Source of the DNA: Ophthalmolycus amberensis
Taxonomy: Eukaryota; Chordata; Actinopteri; Perciformes; Zoarcidae
Direction: 5' to 3'
NCBI GenBank assembly: GCA_024529925.1
Contig: JAFEUB010000915.1
Span: 488,501-552,500 of the forward strand
Length of the DNA stretch: 64,000 nucleotides
The translations under genes and the position numbers were made by a program. How positions within the stretch are numbered: position 1 is the first letter of the stretch; each line of letters starts with the position of its first letter. Of the stretch, positions 47,240-59,349 are shown piece by piece. The notes beneath the pieces were generated by a model. The model saw only the letters and a list, made by a program, of their open reading frames with translations. It had not been told where the DNA came from and did not search any database.

Positions 47240-47406
47240 TACAGCATGCTTCTCTTTAATCTCTGTATGTGTGCTGTTTGTCAGTCTGAGTCACTCATGC
47301 ATTCTCATACACGGGAAAGGTCTCTGCCATTTGTACTGGCCAAGTCTTCTCCAAGGTTGGTATCATAAATACTAAGCACTGACATTTGAGGCTTTTAAAA
47401 CCCCTT

Positions 47407-47411
<5 letters not shown>

Positions 47412-47455
<44 letters not shown>
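47412..47455 (+). repeat. (GT)n microsatellite
   Basis: Twenty-two TG units. Confidence 0.97.
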
Positions 47456-47456
<1 letters not shown>

Positions 47457-47954
47457 TCTATATCTGTGATTTGACCTGTAAACCTTGACAGTGATTTATT
47501 TTTTATTTTTTCAAAGCTAAGCACAGACATGTTGGATTCAATGTGGCTCTCATATTCAGGGATCTCATATTCAGTTATATAACTTCACGGTTCATGTGAT
47601 AAAATGCTTAAAGTTCCCGTTGTTGTGGAATATGTTTTTGCTACATTGACTTTGTTTCCCCCATTTGCACCTTTATTTGATTTTATTACACGTCTATTAG
47701 AAGCAGAGAAAGGGAACAAAAAGTGTGACAACAAATGTGACAAAAGTACTTTATAAATCAGAACGTCATGTTTTCAAGGTGCAAAATGGGTCAGAAACAC
47801 AAGACTGTGTCGGCCTTTTTAGATGTGGGAATGATTCATTCACTATCACTTTGTGTACATGGAATGGTTTGTGTGTGTAGGTGTGCGTGTGGCGGTGGGG
47901 CATTTATTGAGGTTAGATGACTGGAAAGAAGATAGAGTAAAGGCCGGGAAGGTT

Positions 47955-47957
<3 letters not shown>

Positions 47958-48040
<83 letters not shown>

Positions 48041-48059
48041 TGTGCGTGCGTGCGTGCGT
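47958..48059 (+). repeat. Long (GT)n(GTGC)n microsatellite
   Basis: Forty pure TG units (47958-48037) pass into GGGTGTGTGC and GTGC units. This is the longest pure dinucleotide array in the window. A shorter GT array follows at 48207-48238. Confidence 0.97.
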
Positions 48060-48239
48060 TTGTGAGCTTATCAGTGAATTTCGGATGAAAAGGTCCACCG
48101 GAGAAAATTAAACTGTCATGTTTGTCAGAGGCGAGCCTACACGCCGAGACAATAAAAATCTCGCTCACATGCGATGCATACTGATATGCGTGTAATGTGT
48201 TCATTCTGTGTGTGTGTGTGAGTGTGTGTGTGTGTGTTT

Positions 48240-51200
48240 CCATGTTCTATAACACCATGATTTATTCAAAGCCATTCATACACGAAACAGAACCATGCTT
48301 TTTAATCAGTTGTTGGTTTAGTCCAAGTGTTTTTTTATGGTGTCACGAAGCGGCACACATACACAAATACCTTTTTTTGGATGGTTAACATGAAAATACT
48401 AATCTCTTTAATGGTTGTCAGATTGTAAAACATGATGAACAAGACACCAGCAAGGTTTAAGATTATGCAAACATGTGGGGCTACATAGAGGATGTGCGGC
48501 TGAGCCTCTGTAATAAAACAGGTAAACGTGATGAAAACCTTTTAGTGGCGAGTATAAAAAGGACCAGATCGCAAAACAGGGAGGCTTCTTATTAAAATGT
48601 TATAACATAAGCTTGTATAAAACAGGAGGAACATGTTTTACATCAAGACCTGTCGAGGCTCTGGCTGCAGCTGAGGTAAACCAACGCAGTTATTGCTCTG
48701 TTTTTATGGTAAATAAGTTATTCGCTGACCTAAATGGCAGACGTTGGCAGGCACGCATATTTCACACATTTCATGTTTAAATTAATTCATTATTCAGTCC
48801 ATCTGGGCAAAAAAATATTTCTGCAGTGAAAGATCTACCGACCTTCTTCTTTTATTTTCTGAGGAAAATTGAAAGCTGCTCACAGCACGACGTGCAACAT
48901 GTTTATCTGACGTTATTTCACTGTTTGTGCCGCATACATCCTGATCAAAACGAACAGACGATAACCTTTAAATGTGCACTGTTCCCATGCTAGCTGCACC
49001 AACAACGCCCTGGTCACAAGCCCACCCTTTGGACCTGAACTCACATTCCCACCAATGTATTCTTCACTCTGTTTATGCCTTCACGTGTGACTGGTTTTCC
49101 CTCCTGGCTGAGAATCTACAGAACCTCCCACACCTGTTGCCTCTAGCAGAAGAAGATGGCAGTGTGGTGTTAAAGTGGATTAAAGCCATTAAGTGAGAAA
49201 GAATCCCCACACCAGACAAAGCCAACACACAACAGTCCATCAGCTCATTAAGCACAGAAGTTGCCGTCCCAGACATCATTTTTTTTTTTTTTTCGAGCAG
49301 CAACTTGTAAGGAATCTTTTCGGGGCGAAAGCTGTAAGATGTATAGGATTTCCTTCCTGATCTTTGGAGCTTGTGTGGTATGCGCTAATTGGGGCAAACT
49401 AAGGAGAGAAGGTAATTATGTCTTTACATTAAATAAACGGTTGTGTTTTAACTGCAAGATCTGAGGTGTGGTTAGAGCTCGGGTTAGATAAGGTGTGCTT
49501 CATAACAGTTACCATGAGGACGAAATATTTGATATGCTTTTTGTGTCTGATTTATATCACGTGTTTGGTTGTGTTGTGTGTTTTTGCATCACGTCTCATT
49601 ATGCTGCACGTGTGTTTTATTCTTTTTTTTCAGTACTCTTCATTGTTTTGTGTATTTGTATTCTTTGGTTGCAGTTTGTTGATCTCTCGTGGCCGCCGTA
49701 CAAATTACATGGGGACATTTTCCCATAGCTATTCAATTTGCAGAAATCACAAACTGAACTGACACCCACAGCTGCTACATTGGACAGTGAGATGTACAGT
49801 AGTCTGATAAACGTCTCACAGGACTACAACACACACCTGCCCGTCTGCTGCTCCATGCAGCGGAGTGTCATTTAAAACAGTCGAGAGGATTCAGGGAGGC
49901 GTCTTCCCCTCTGTCCTATCTGTGTTTTAACAAAACTTTAAATTACATTTATTTCCTCACGTATCCAGACAGTTGGATTTCTGCGTCAGGGACAGATGTG
50001 GTTTGACAGACAGGCGTTAGCAGCTGCTGGCGAAAAGAAACAAAGAAAACACCGTTTTTTACTTGAGAATAACGGAGCCCATAGCTGTGTCTTCCATCCA
50101 TCAGTTCATGTTATTTTAAAGAGGTTGTTTTTCAAAAAAGTGGCAGGTTCCAGTTGGAAAAAAAGAATTGCTCTAAGTTTATTATTAAATATGGAGAGGA
50201 TCCAGAACATCTGTAACAGCACATTTTCATTGCTAAATCATCAAATGTCGACGCTTGGTCACTATGAAGCTCCGGTTCACCCTCGAGCGTCACTGCTGGA
50301 TGTGTCGGGGACGGCGTGTCACTTTGCTCTCGTTCTAATGTCTTTTCAAAATAAACTTCCGTCTTCACAGGAAGTGAAGTTCAGGCAACAAAACAACTTA
50401 GGCATTACATCGTTTTGAGCAGTTGTCCTTTTTTTTCAGAATACAAAGCAAATTTTCTGAGCTTGGAGGAACTTCTCATATTAATGCAGTTCCAGAGTAG
50501 CTTCAAGTGAAATGCATCGATCTGGTGCACTTTGAGAGCAAAGTTAAGAGGATCTACAAAGAACGTGGTGCTGTAGTGAACAATTTCATCACGAACTCAC
50601 TGGTTGTATGGATATGACTCGGCATGAAAGCATGACACAAAGAAAGCATGCGACGGGGTTTGTGTTCCAATGTGGGTCTGGTGGGTTGTCGACCCCTGAG
50701 GACAGTCCACCCTGGTTGACAGTCGCACTGGGAGCCCCCGTCCTCCCCGCACGGAGGGAGCTTTGCAAACGAAACTCGAGCCGGTCGCGGCACGCTCCCA
50801 CACTGTCGAGCCTGACCTGCCGAGTTCAATCCCCCGGGAAGACTGCTGTTAAACTGGCCACCTGTTTAAGAAGTGAAAACATCTTTTTCGGTTCATAATT
50901 GAACCGTAGTGTGCTGGATGTCGGGCTGAATGGTTACTTTTTGAATTCATTTGAGCTAAGCTGGTTCATTATGATTTGATAAAGACTGTTCTAATGAAGT
51001 TATAGGCCACGACTTTTTCATGGTTTCTTGTTTACGTCTGATAATAATGTCATGAAATCGGTTCACATTTGAATTAAATTGCAGCTCAGTGAAAGAGCTC
51101 CTCCTCTCCGTCTGTGTGAAAGTTCTTTATAATCAGGGGTCATCAGGGTGGCACTTCATCAGAGTTTTTAAGTGCTATACGCTTTATTTAGGAACATTCA

Positions 51201-51585
51201 GATTGTCTCTTCTTTTTCTCTGCCTCCAGAATACTTCAGGTTCAATCACCTTTTTAATGTAAGCGGCTTTAGTGAGAAACTCTCTCTGTCACTCCTCCAG
51301 TCATTTCTCTCAGCCCAAAAAGGAGAAAAGCTTCAGACAAGCTGCTCTCTTTTCCTTTTGTGCTTCTTTATCATCAGACTTCTCACTGAATGAAATCAAA
51401 TAGCCCTCCTCTGCACTCGCTCCCGCTGGTTCACTGCGGCACTGAGGTAAGGAAAATAGTTTCATACGGGCATGAAGGGAAGAAAAATATAGTTCGAAAT
51501 TCTGAGAGATGTCAGAAGACCAAAAGAACATCCTCTCTGTCTTTTTAGTGCCTGTGCAAGCCTGTCTCCAACAACTTGCGTACCC
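48240..51585. other. Non-coding stretch with GC patch at 50.7 kb
   Basis: Mostly AT-rich. A T15 run lies at 49279-49293. 50680-50830 is GC-rich and open in three minus frames and one plus frame. One minus frame holds CGEDGGSQCDCQPGW, which recalls an EGF-like CxCxxGW core but lacks the final cysteine, so no exon is called. A 74-codon frame ends VVLKWIKAIK at 49196 and is unrecognised. Confidence 0.35.
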
Positions 51586-51589
51586 GCAC

Positions 51590-51895
51590 AACTAAACTGC
51601 ATTGACATATTCGGACCGGTCGGGCATAGTTTTAGTGCATGTTAGTGCACGTTAGCGTGCCGCACTGGTTAGCTCATGGCCGCCGCCCTCATACGGCGCG
51701 TAAAGCTGATAACGCCGTCGGTCATAGAAGCCGAGCACCCACCTTCTGGTTTCCCCTTAACACTGTTCGCTCTGTCAGCACTTTTTCCGTTGTTTGCACT
51801 GTTAGCGCTGTCAGCGCTGTTAGCCGCCAGCTTAGCCATTCGCCATGTTGAGAGCCGTTGAGAGGCAATGGAAATAGCCAGATGGCTACCTATAA
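51590..51895 (+). repeat. Interspersed repeat family C, copy 2
   Basis: CACTGGTTAGCTCATGGCC, ACTGTTAGCGCTGTCAGCGC, then GAGAGCCGTTGAGAGGCAAT and GGAAATAGCC. The motifs correspond in order to those of copy 1 at 43845-44200. Confidence 0.6.
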
Positions 51896-51939
51896 GTTCA
51901 GTAAAGCATTGTGGTTTGTTATATTTAAGTTACAGACTA

Positions 51940-52045
51940 CCAAATTAAAACGAGACTTTTAGTTTCACACAGGACACAACATGGGTTAACTGTCCTGTGG
52001 TACGACCCAGCCCCGACCTCCTCTCTCTGCGGACTTCTGCTGAAT
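51940..52045 (-). repeat. Interspersed repeat family A, inverted fragment
   Basis: TTTTAGTTTCACACAGGAC, GTCCTGTGGTACGACCC and AGCCCCGACCTCC match the inverted copy at 59350-59525 (TTTCACACGGG, GTCCTGTG, GACCCATCAGCCCCGA). Confidence 0.6.
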
Positions 52046-52049
52046 ATCA

Positions 52050-53190
52050 TTACAAACCGATTTGTGATACAATAAAATCTAACGTAATCTGGGTGAAAAT
52101 TGTTTCCCACGTAATTGACGATGCAGTTTTCGTTGTATGAGGTAGTAATCTTTAGGAGACCTGCAGGCTGGCCTTTGAAAAAAAAAGCAACTCATCATTA
52201 ACCTCATGCAGAATGATAAACATACATTTTAATGTTTTATGAAGCAGGATATTATCATCATGTTCACACAGTCCAACGGGGGATTTGTTTCTTCTGTGCT
52301 TCTGTTTTTCTTGGTGTCTGCCTGTCGAACCAGAGAGTCTGTATCTCTCTCTCTCTCTGTTTGCTTCCTCCTCACTCAGCCTCGTTTTCCCAGCTCCTCT
52401 TTCTGCCCTTGGAAGAGAAAGCAGAGAAACAAGCAGCACAACAAAATAAACAACCTTGCTCTTCCTCTCGTCACATACCTCTCCTGTCTGTCTCTTTTGA
52501 ACTGTTTTCATAGATAACTGTGTGTGAGAGTGTGTGTGTCCAATTTGCCCTTTGGCTTTCAGGGAACGTCGAGAGTTTCAAACTCCACCGATGTCAAGAA
52601 AACAAACAACTTGATGCTCAAAGTTCACAAAGTGCAGAGACTGCTGTGTGAGGTACGCCTCGGTATCAATGCAAGCAATGAGGACGCGTACTGTGCACGC
52701 TGAGAGGTCATGAACTGTTCCATGCTAAGTAGAGCCTTCTCTTTCTGCCACTCCGTATCTTTTACAAGCACTGAAGCACTCTTTGCAATAGACTCAGTAT
52801 CACTTTTATTTGTTTATTTTTTCATTAGTTTTGTTTCCTTTGGCTTCTATAATGTGTTTTAAATGTTTTATACTTAGTTTTAAAACAATTTGTTGCTCTT
52901 AATTAATGCGTGTTAAGTTCCTGCTGCTGGGCATTATTAGCCTTAAATACCTGCACCTGGTTGAGCTATCACCTTTTAACAGACCTTGCTTTTAACCAAT
53001 GATACACAGAGGCGTGGCCACTGGTGTGTCTGGGTGTATGATTTTATTTTTTACTTAAAAATATCACTTATTATCTTGTATGGTCTTAGGACATTTGTAG
53101 AACTTGTAAGAGGTATTAAAGTTACCTTTCATTTGTTGTGGGTTTACGGTAACGCTCCCTGGATATCCTTCTTCTTGTCTGACTCCTTGG
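52050..53190. other. AT-rich non-coding stretch
   Basis: 52320-52500 is CTCT/CTTC-rich. No gene or recognised repeat. Confidence 0.45.
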
Positions 53191-53199
53191 TTGCCTCAG

Positions 53200-53445
53200 C
53201 CTCACTCTCCAGCCGATCAAAAGAACGTCCCTATACCCTCCTCTACACCGGCACACACAAAAATCCAACATGACACGCTCTCAATTCTGAGCAGGCAGCA
53301 AGGCAGAAAGATCCTCCGAGGAGCAACACCGACTCCACTGAGAATTCCCATTAAAGACTTGCCATTGGCACGCTGTACAGAGTGGCAGGCTGACAGAAGT
53401 CTCTCCCACTCCTTCAGAGTATTTCCCCAGATTCAACTGCTTTAA
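53200..53445 (+). CDS. Possible 3' terminal coding exon (unidentified)
   Basis: A good acceptor (CTTCTTCTTGTCTGACTCC, then TTGGTTGCCTCAG ending at 53199) is followed by 81 open codons to TAA at 53443-53445. The peptide begins PHSPADQKNVPIPSSTPAHT and is Pro/Ser/Arg-rich and probably unstructured. Codon use is neutral and no family is recognised. An 81-codon frame behind a strong acceptor is a little better than background, but the next 300 bp look repeat- or promoter-like, so confidence is low. Confidence 0.18.
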   Translation, partial: PHSPADQKNVPIPSSTPAHTKIQHDTLSILSRQQGRKILRGATPTPLRIPIKDLPLARCTEWQADRSLSHSFRVFPQIQLL

Positions 53446-53569
53446 AGTCCCAGTGAAACAGAAGCAACATGTAGTGTCTTCAGTTTCTGTGCTGTGACGT
53501 GTTGCCCGGTGAAAAGAGAATATTTGAGCGGGGTACAGTAGCAAGAGGGATTTAAATCAAATGCCTTGC

Positions 53570-53740
53570 ATTTGATTGGACCGCTAAAAGTGGGCGGGGC
53601 TTATCATGTAGCGATCCACACACTCCTCCCTTGTCGCTAAAAGTTGCGGATTGATGGATGGATGGATGTCACGATATCATTGGTTGAAATTGGATTGGTG
53701 GGTACTAGCTTAAGTAAGCACACATTGATTGGATTTTGCT
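53570..53740. promoter_or_regulatory. GC box with five inverted CCAAT boxes
   Basis: ATTGG occurs at 53575, 53679, 53689, 53694 and 53728, and GGGCGGGGC at 53592-53600. Four GATG units sit between. The combination is typical of a promoter, but no TATA or CpG island accompanies it. It may instead belong to a dispersed repeat or LTR-like element. Confidence 0.3.
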
Positions 53741-54459
53741 ATTAAAACATTTTATATTAAAATCGTATACACGGAGTTTAATAGGGGCGCGATATGAACG
53801 GGGATGTGATCGAAAGAACATTTAGACTTTAAAAGACAAACTCAATAGAATTGCTGTCAAGAATAGAAGGGCAGAAACTCAGAAAGGCTAAAGTTAAAGT
53901 GATATCAGAAAGATATCAGAAATCAGCCATGGATTGTGACAAGGATGCTAATCCACCTGATGTGTAGAGACCTAGCCTATCGGCTAGTTTACACAACGAG
54001 ATCAAGCCCATTCATTATGATGCACTGTAAAGGCTTTGCCATACACCAATGATCTATTATCTCTCAAATATGTTACTTTATATTGTATATATTACACCAG
54101 GTCATGATAGATGAGTACAATGTATTCGATCACTCTTTTGACCACCAATAGCTACATCGAGGATCAATCGGCCCCTCTCCGAAATCAAACAGGATGTTGC
54201 CAAAGCTGCTCACATCTTTTGCCTTATTCATAGAGCTGTTAGCACAAGGGAGGAGCCAGAGATGAATGGGATTTTAATTGGTTGTATATAATATACATTC
54301 AGGATGGCTATCTGTGGACTATATTTTGCTCACTCTTAGAATCCATAAGGGAAGTCCTCTCAAATTGACGTCCCTCCTGAAAATGTTCAGCACTACAGCC
54401 TCTAAGCTGCTGCCGGCTCTTCATCAAGAAACTGACCTTAACCCTGATGCTGTGTTCAC

Positions 54460-54600
54460 ACCAAACGTGTGGCATGATTACCTTCAGAGTCAGTTCAATC
54501 CTTGGCTGCTACGTGTCCTCTGCCGAAGTGTCCCTGAGCAAGACACTAAACCACCAACCGCTCCCCGGGGGCTTCTCAGCAGCCCACTGCTACGACTACG
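54460..54600 (+). repeat. SINE-like repeat, second copy
   Basis: AGTTCAATCCTTGGCTGC (a degenerate B-box), AGTGTCCCTGAGCAAGACAC, TAAACCACCAACCGCTCCCC and TTCTCAGCAGCCCACTGCT. The order is that of the same teleost short repeat family as at 8695-8835. Confidence 0.6.
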
Positions 54601-54604
54601 ACGA

Positions 54605-55250
54605 CGTTCACTTCTTATATACAGTCAATGGTTCATGCCCCTGCAGTAAACCAGCCAATGTGCGGCTTGCAAGATACGGTAAGTACAGATCAATGAAATT
54701 CGCCGAACAGATGATGTCATGAAGGTGTTTGGTTTTCAGACGTATTTGGGACTTCTGCAACATGTACAAAGCAGCAATGTGGTTATTTCGTCCGTGATTG
54801 ATGAAAGATTGTTGGTGTCCATGTCACGTAGCGCGAATGACACAAGTAACGATAAATAATTGAGCGCTCAAACATACCGAGTAATGCAAGCTGTGGTATG
54901 ATCAATATGTAAACTATTGGAAAAATGTGACTACATTTAATTGCCTGTACATCACTGAAAGACCCTTTGACAGGTATAAAGCTGCTGATGTCAGCCCCTT
55001 ACCTTTGCCAGAAAAACATGAGAAAAAAGAAGAAGAAAAAAATTCCTCTGAAAGGTTCTGAAGCCGTCTCTTCAGGCTGATTAATGGCTCAACATGGCCC
55101 ACCGGAATTAATCACATTCTTTTAGCCTATTTTCCACAAGATACATATATATATCAACTTAACTGCTCCTCAGTGAAATGCAGGTTTTACATATAAAATT
55201 AAACAAAACACTTTGAACCACGTGACTGGTACGTCATATGGATGAGCATC
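54605..55250. other. AT-rich stretch before the CpG island
   Basis: No gene or recognised repeat. Confidence 0.45.
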
Positions 55251-55254
55251 GTAT

Positions 55255-55870
55255 TCACAGCTGATTGGACAGCGCCACTGTTTGAATGGAGGAGCCCCGC
55301 TAAACAGACGCAGGTGAGTCGAGACAGTGTTTTGTCTGCACCTGATCCACTGTATAAGGGAGGATAACGATACAACTTAATGGAGTTTATATCAAACTCC
55401 TCTTTTTTGTGTCTGTTGCAGGGTTATAGATCACAACAATAATCGTGCACAATATAATCTATTCTGCCTCTCGCATCACTGAGTGCAGGCAGCACAAACA
55501 CCTACACACACACACACACACACACACACACTTACATTCAAATACCACATTCTCTACTCACGCCCGCGCGCCCACGGCTTGCTTGCGAGCCTTTCTGGCT
55601 CTCTCCGTGCGCTTTTTTAGCCGGGTGCCAAATTACGCACGGGGCTCCCCGCGGCAGCTCTGCCGCCCGGTCTCCCCCTGCCTGCCAGCACTCAGTGGTT
55701 CGCTCCAGTCGGCGCTCAGCTGCTGTTCACCACCTCACCACCTGCCGGCGCGCAGTCGGAGCTCCAGCCCGGTTACCGAGCGCACACCGAGCCTCAGCCG
55801 CCTGCCCGTCTTCTTCTCCTCTCGCTTCAGCCTCTTTGAGCGTTTTTGCCTCCTGCGTGGGTAGGTCAGT
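55255..55870 (+). promoter_or_regulatory. CpG-island promoter with probable 5' non-coding exon(s)
   Basis: CpG dinucleotides are abundant from 55560 to 55810 (for example CGCCCGCGCGCCCACGG, CACGGGGCTCCCCGCGGC, CCGGCGCGCAGTCGGAG) while the flanks are CpG-poor. An inverted CCAAT box lies at 55264-55268. A perfect donor CAG/GTGAGT at 55311-55319 could end an upstream non-coding exon, and TGGGTAGGTC at 55859 is another donor-like site at the island's 3' edge. A CA array (55504-55531) sits inside. Downstream is T-rich, intron-like sequence. I infer a transcription start on the plus strand with coding exons further right, possibly outside the window. No gene can be named, and the minus strand is not excluded. 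Confidence 0.6.
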
Positions 55871-55874
55871 TCTC

Positions 55875-56280
55875 CCTTCCTCTTTTCTTTCCCTCGTTCT
55901 TTCTTTCTTTGTTGCTGTTTTGGTTCTCCTCTTGTTTTTTTTTGTTTTATTTTTCGCACTGAATTTCAGCAGCTGCTTGGATTTCTCTGTGTTGTGCTGC
56001 CAGTCTTTACCGGAGCTTTTACCCGCTGCTTGTTGCTGGAAGGAAGCCCGTGTTCTGGCTTTTTTTGTGTTTATTTTCACCTCTTTTATTTATTTTTTGA
56101 GATATTTTCTCGCTTTTTTCTCTTTTAATTTGAAGAAATATCGCAAATATGTCTTCTCTGATCTCACACGATTTATTTAGATTTTGGTGTATCTCATTCT
56201 TCTGTTCGATCTCTTTCATCTCATTCTTGCAGTTAGATTTTTTTTCTTTTCTAAAAATAAAAAGCCAAATGGGATTTACA
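55875..56280. other. T-rich stretch downstream of the CpG island
   Basis: Long TTT/CTTT runs and no gene. Probably the first part of an intron. The Lys/Arg-rich minus frames are composition artefacts. Confidence 0.45.
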
Positions 56281-56527
56281 TTCCTCTTAAACTTGAATGT
56301 TGCGCATGCAGCATGCCAGAACGCAGCGAGGATGAGGATGGTGATGGGCAGGTGTTGCACGGACAGCTGATCTTCATCCACGGAACTGCTCGTGTTTCCG
56401 TTGACACTGCTTTTTGTCTGAACGGTGATCTCAGTTGTGAATCTCGGTCAGTGCGTGCGAATGCGTTTTTATTGCCGCGCACACACTTTAGCAGCCTGTT
56501 TCACGGTCGGTCCTCGTGAAGCAGACC

Positions 56528-56662
56528 ATGGAGGAGCTGACAGGTCGGGGTTTGGTACTCTGTCACGTCCTGTTCTGCATCCCTGATGTGTGTACTATCT
56601 GCACACTGACTGTTGCTCCGTGCAGATCCGAACCTCATGGCATGCTGACAATATTTCCATGA
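56528..56662 (+). CDS. Small frame with ideal Kozak context (doubtful)
   Basis: ACCATGG at 56525-56531 is a perfect Kozak consensus. It opens 44 codons, MEELTGRGLVLCHVLF at the start, to TGA 56660-56662. It lies 660 bp downstream of the CpG island, after a second CpG-richer patch (56290-56520) that includes TTGCGCATGCAG, an NRF1-like site. The N-terminus is hydrophobic after residue 8. It could be an upstream ORF, the start of a spliced coding exon, or chance. No protein family is recognised. Confidence 0.18.
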   Translation: MEELTGRGLVLCHVLFCIPDVCTICTLTVAPCRSEPHGMLTIFP

Positions 56663-56669
56663 CATGCCT

Positions 56670-58515
56670 TGCTTCTGAATTGTTTCTCACTGTTTCAAGA
56701 TTTGTTTTGGTGTTTGGTGGACCAGAACTGAATCGGAGTGCCAACAGATTATTTAACCAAATCAAAGAGCAATCATCGATCAAGATGAATAAGAAGTAGA
56801 AGGGATAGCAGGAAGATTCCTATGTAAAGGAATGCTTTAAATCATACAGGTATTAATGCTGTTAACAGTGTCAGTTGAGTAGAGCAGGGTGCATTCAAGT
56901 GCCATGGTAAAGTATGGAAAAAAGACTTTCTTATTGCTCATCCTACCATCATGTTTAACATACCGGGACGACAAAGAATGAACTACTGTGAGACACAGCC
57001 ATCGTAGCAAAATGTTCATTTATTTAATTATTGTCATCTAAAGAAAAGAACCGGATTGTTTAGAAAAGTTACAGATGATTTGTGTATCGTATAAAAGGGA
57101 AATAGACGGCACACTATCGGAGATCGGTGTGTGTCTTCTTCAAACTGACTGGCTGACTTGATAGTGGTACTTTAAATCTATTCTTCTTTTGATCTTTTTA
57201 AATAGCATGGATTGCAATCGGGTGCTTTTGACTGGCACCCCCCAGAACCCCAATACAATGGTGTATAATGGATCACTTAAAAAGCACTAAATGATGTGAA
57301 GTCATGAGGAACATTGATTGACACATTTGTGAAAGATTGGAATGATAGAATAAAGCACCTGTGAGATATGACAAGTATCTCTTCTCTTTGGGGTCTGCAG
57401 GGACCCCAGTTGGCAGGATGAGAATTAAATATGGCTAGTTTATTAATACAGCGCTGTTTCGCAGTAGACTCAAGTGTGACATCTATTGGAGCTTAAATGC
57501 AAACAACTGTTGCAATCAGGAAAATGTGCTTCTCAGTTAAAAGTTGGAAAATACAGGAACAAAAAAACAGAAAACGACCGTGAAATGTGACTGAATTCAT
57601 CAAGACGGGAAATCCGCTTCCTCATAACGTGCGTTCAAAGCTGCAGGCTGGACTTGATGAATGAACAAGGAAGTTTACCATTCCCATGAATACATGACAT
57701 GTTTAACAGTCTTGTTAGAGGAGAAGTGAAGGTTTGTATGAGCAGCATTGTCAGAGGGAAGGCTTGTAAAGAAGAAATGCTTTGAATAAAGGCATGTGAA
57801 TGAAACCGCTCCGCCTCACGCGTCACCGTAGTACCGTGTTTTACGTGTCTGATGTGAACAGTGCACTCCGTGGTGAGCAGTGAGACGCAGCTACAGGCAG
57901 GACCGCGAGGCTCAGTGGAGGAAAACAGTCTGCAGGATAAGATGAGTGAAGCTGCAGGCCGCCACCGCCGCCGGCTCCATTCTGTCAAGGTGTTTCGTCT
58001 CCATTACTCTCAAACAGCACGCGTCGGGGATTCATGATCCCGCTCCATTTGTTCATGACTGTGTGTGGATCAGTCGGCCTGCTGCTCATCAGAGATGTTT
58101 GGAAGTAGTTTTTATTTTGTTTTGTAGCAAAAGTCAATGAATAACCGAATAACAGATGCTTTTAGTTTCTTAGCGTTAGTCCCACACACCACCCACCCTT
58201 TTTATATTACACTATGAATATATCTTATGGTGTAGGCCTTGCACACTCTCACAGGTGCTTGTTTCTCAGGTTGAACATGAGCAGAGCTTTGGCTGAGCCG
58301 TGTTTTGAAAACACTCGATGGAGCGCAGTACAAGCAGACACTCGAGCTCAGTGACGTCAGTGAAAACTGTCACATTCATGTATTTTCATGTGAAGGGAAG
58401 TGTCGGACTGGAAAAACATTAGAAAAGGGTTTTGCCTTTGACGAAAAAGAGTTAATATGAAAGAACATTTAAAACTTGCCCAAATATAACAAATTCCTGA
58501 AGACGACTCGTGTTT
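56670..58515. other. Non-coding stretch with a CpG-richer patch at 57.8-58.0 kb
   Basis: 57790-58000 is GC-richer. AAGATGAGTGAAGC at 57939 opens a 31-codon plus frame (MSEAAGRHRRRLHSVK) that is not followed by a good donor. Elsewhere AT-rich with no recognised element. Confidence 0.35.
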
Positions 58516-58518
58516 CTT

Positions 58519-58605
58519 TTCTTCTTCTTCTTCTTCTTCTTCTTCTTCTTCTTCTTCTTCTTCTTCTTCTTCTTCTTCTTCTTCTTCTTCTTCTTCTTCT
58601 TCTTC
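58519..58605 (+). repeat. (TTC)29 microsatellite
   Basis: Twenty-nine uninterrupted TTC units (GAA on the minus strand). Pure GAA/TTC tracts of this kind can form intramolecular triplexes. Confidence 0.98.
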
Positions 58606-58609
58606 TACT

Positions 58610-59345
58610 CTATTTATCGGTCGATTTCAACCATAGAGCCTATCGCGCTAACTTCTGACCAAAATACACTGTAGCAAAGTTTATTCTCTCCAAACAGTTG
58701 ATTGAAAGTCTCCTTGTTGGCTTTTCTTTTTGTTTTTGCGTCATTTCTAAAGTCAGCTTAACATTTGCTTGATAACTGAATGGAAACACGATTCTTTTGA
58801 GAAAAGTGAGAGACGCTTGCTTCACTCTTCTCACTCTGCGTTCATCGTTCTACGGCTGCATGCGTTCAGGCTGCTGTATTGATGGAAAAGAGAAAAATGA
58901 AATCAGGGATGAATAAATAATGCCTTGCATTCAAACATCGTCATGTTAATTATTTAGCGCCTCTGTGCTGATAATGAATGGAAGTTGCTGCACTTTGACT
59001 GTGTGGGAGCTCATTTGTGTTCCTGCCCTGCAGCTGTGTGTGTGTGTGTGTGATTTAGTTTGGCTGAGTGCCATTAAAAATGTAGATTCAGAGTTGTGGA
59101 AAATTGATTTCCATATTGATTCTTGTTGCATATTTAAAGGCTTCCTACAATGAGTGGATATTTCTGATTCAGCCTGCAGTCACGTCGGTCATGGGTTCAG
59201 TCAAGGCTGAATCTGTCATTTTCAATGTTATTATTGAATGGGCGTCGCTATGGATGCAGTACAATGTTGTTGTTTTTTTTGTCAAATTGAAGTAGCCATG
59301 CAGTGGGATAGTGTACAGCGAGCAGCTCGTTATTGGGAATGAAAT
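58610..59345. other. Non-coding stretch
   Basis: 58930-59060 has TTAATTATTTAGCGCC and TGATAATGAATGG, enhancer-like TAAT cores, then a short GT array at 59035-59052. No gene. Confidence 0.4.
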
Positions 59346-59349
59346 AGAA

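Noticed and set aside
48972..49196. Frame ending VVLKWIKAIK
   Set aside because: Looks protein-like only at its end. No acceptor with a clear pyrimidine tract and no recognisable family.
50554..50829. EGF-like motif on minus (CGEDGGSQCDCQPGW)
   Set aside because: The last cysteine and upstream cysteine spacing of an EGF domain are missing, and several other frames are equally open in this GC-rich patch.
55727..56080. Lys/Arg-rich minus frame across the CpG island edge
   Set aside because: Complement of T/C-rich intron-like sequence. No splice or start context.
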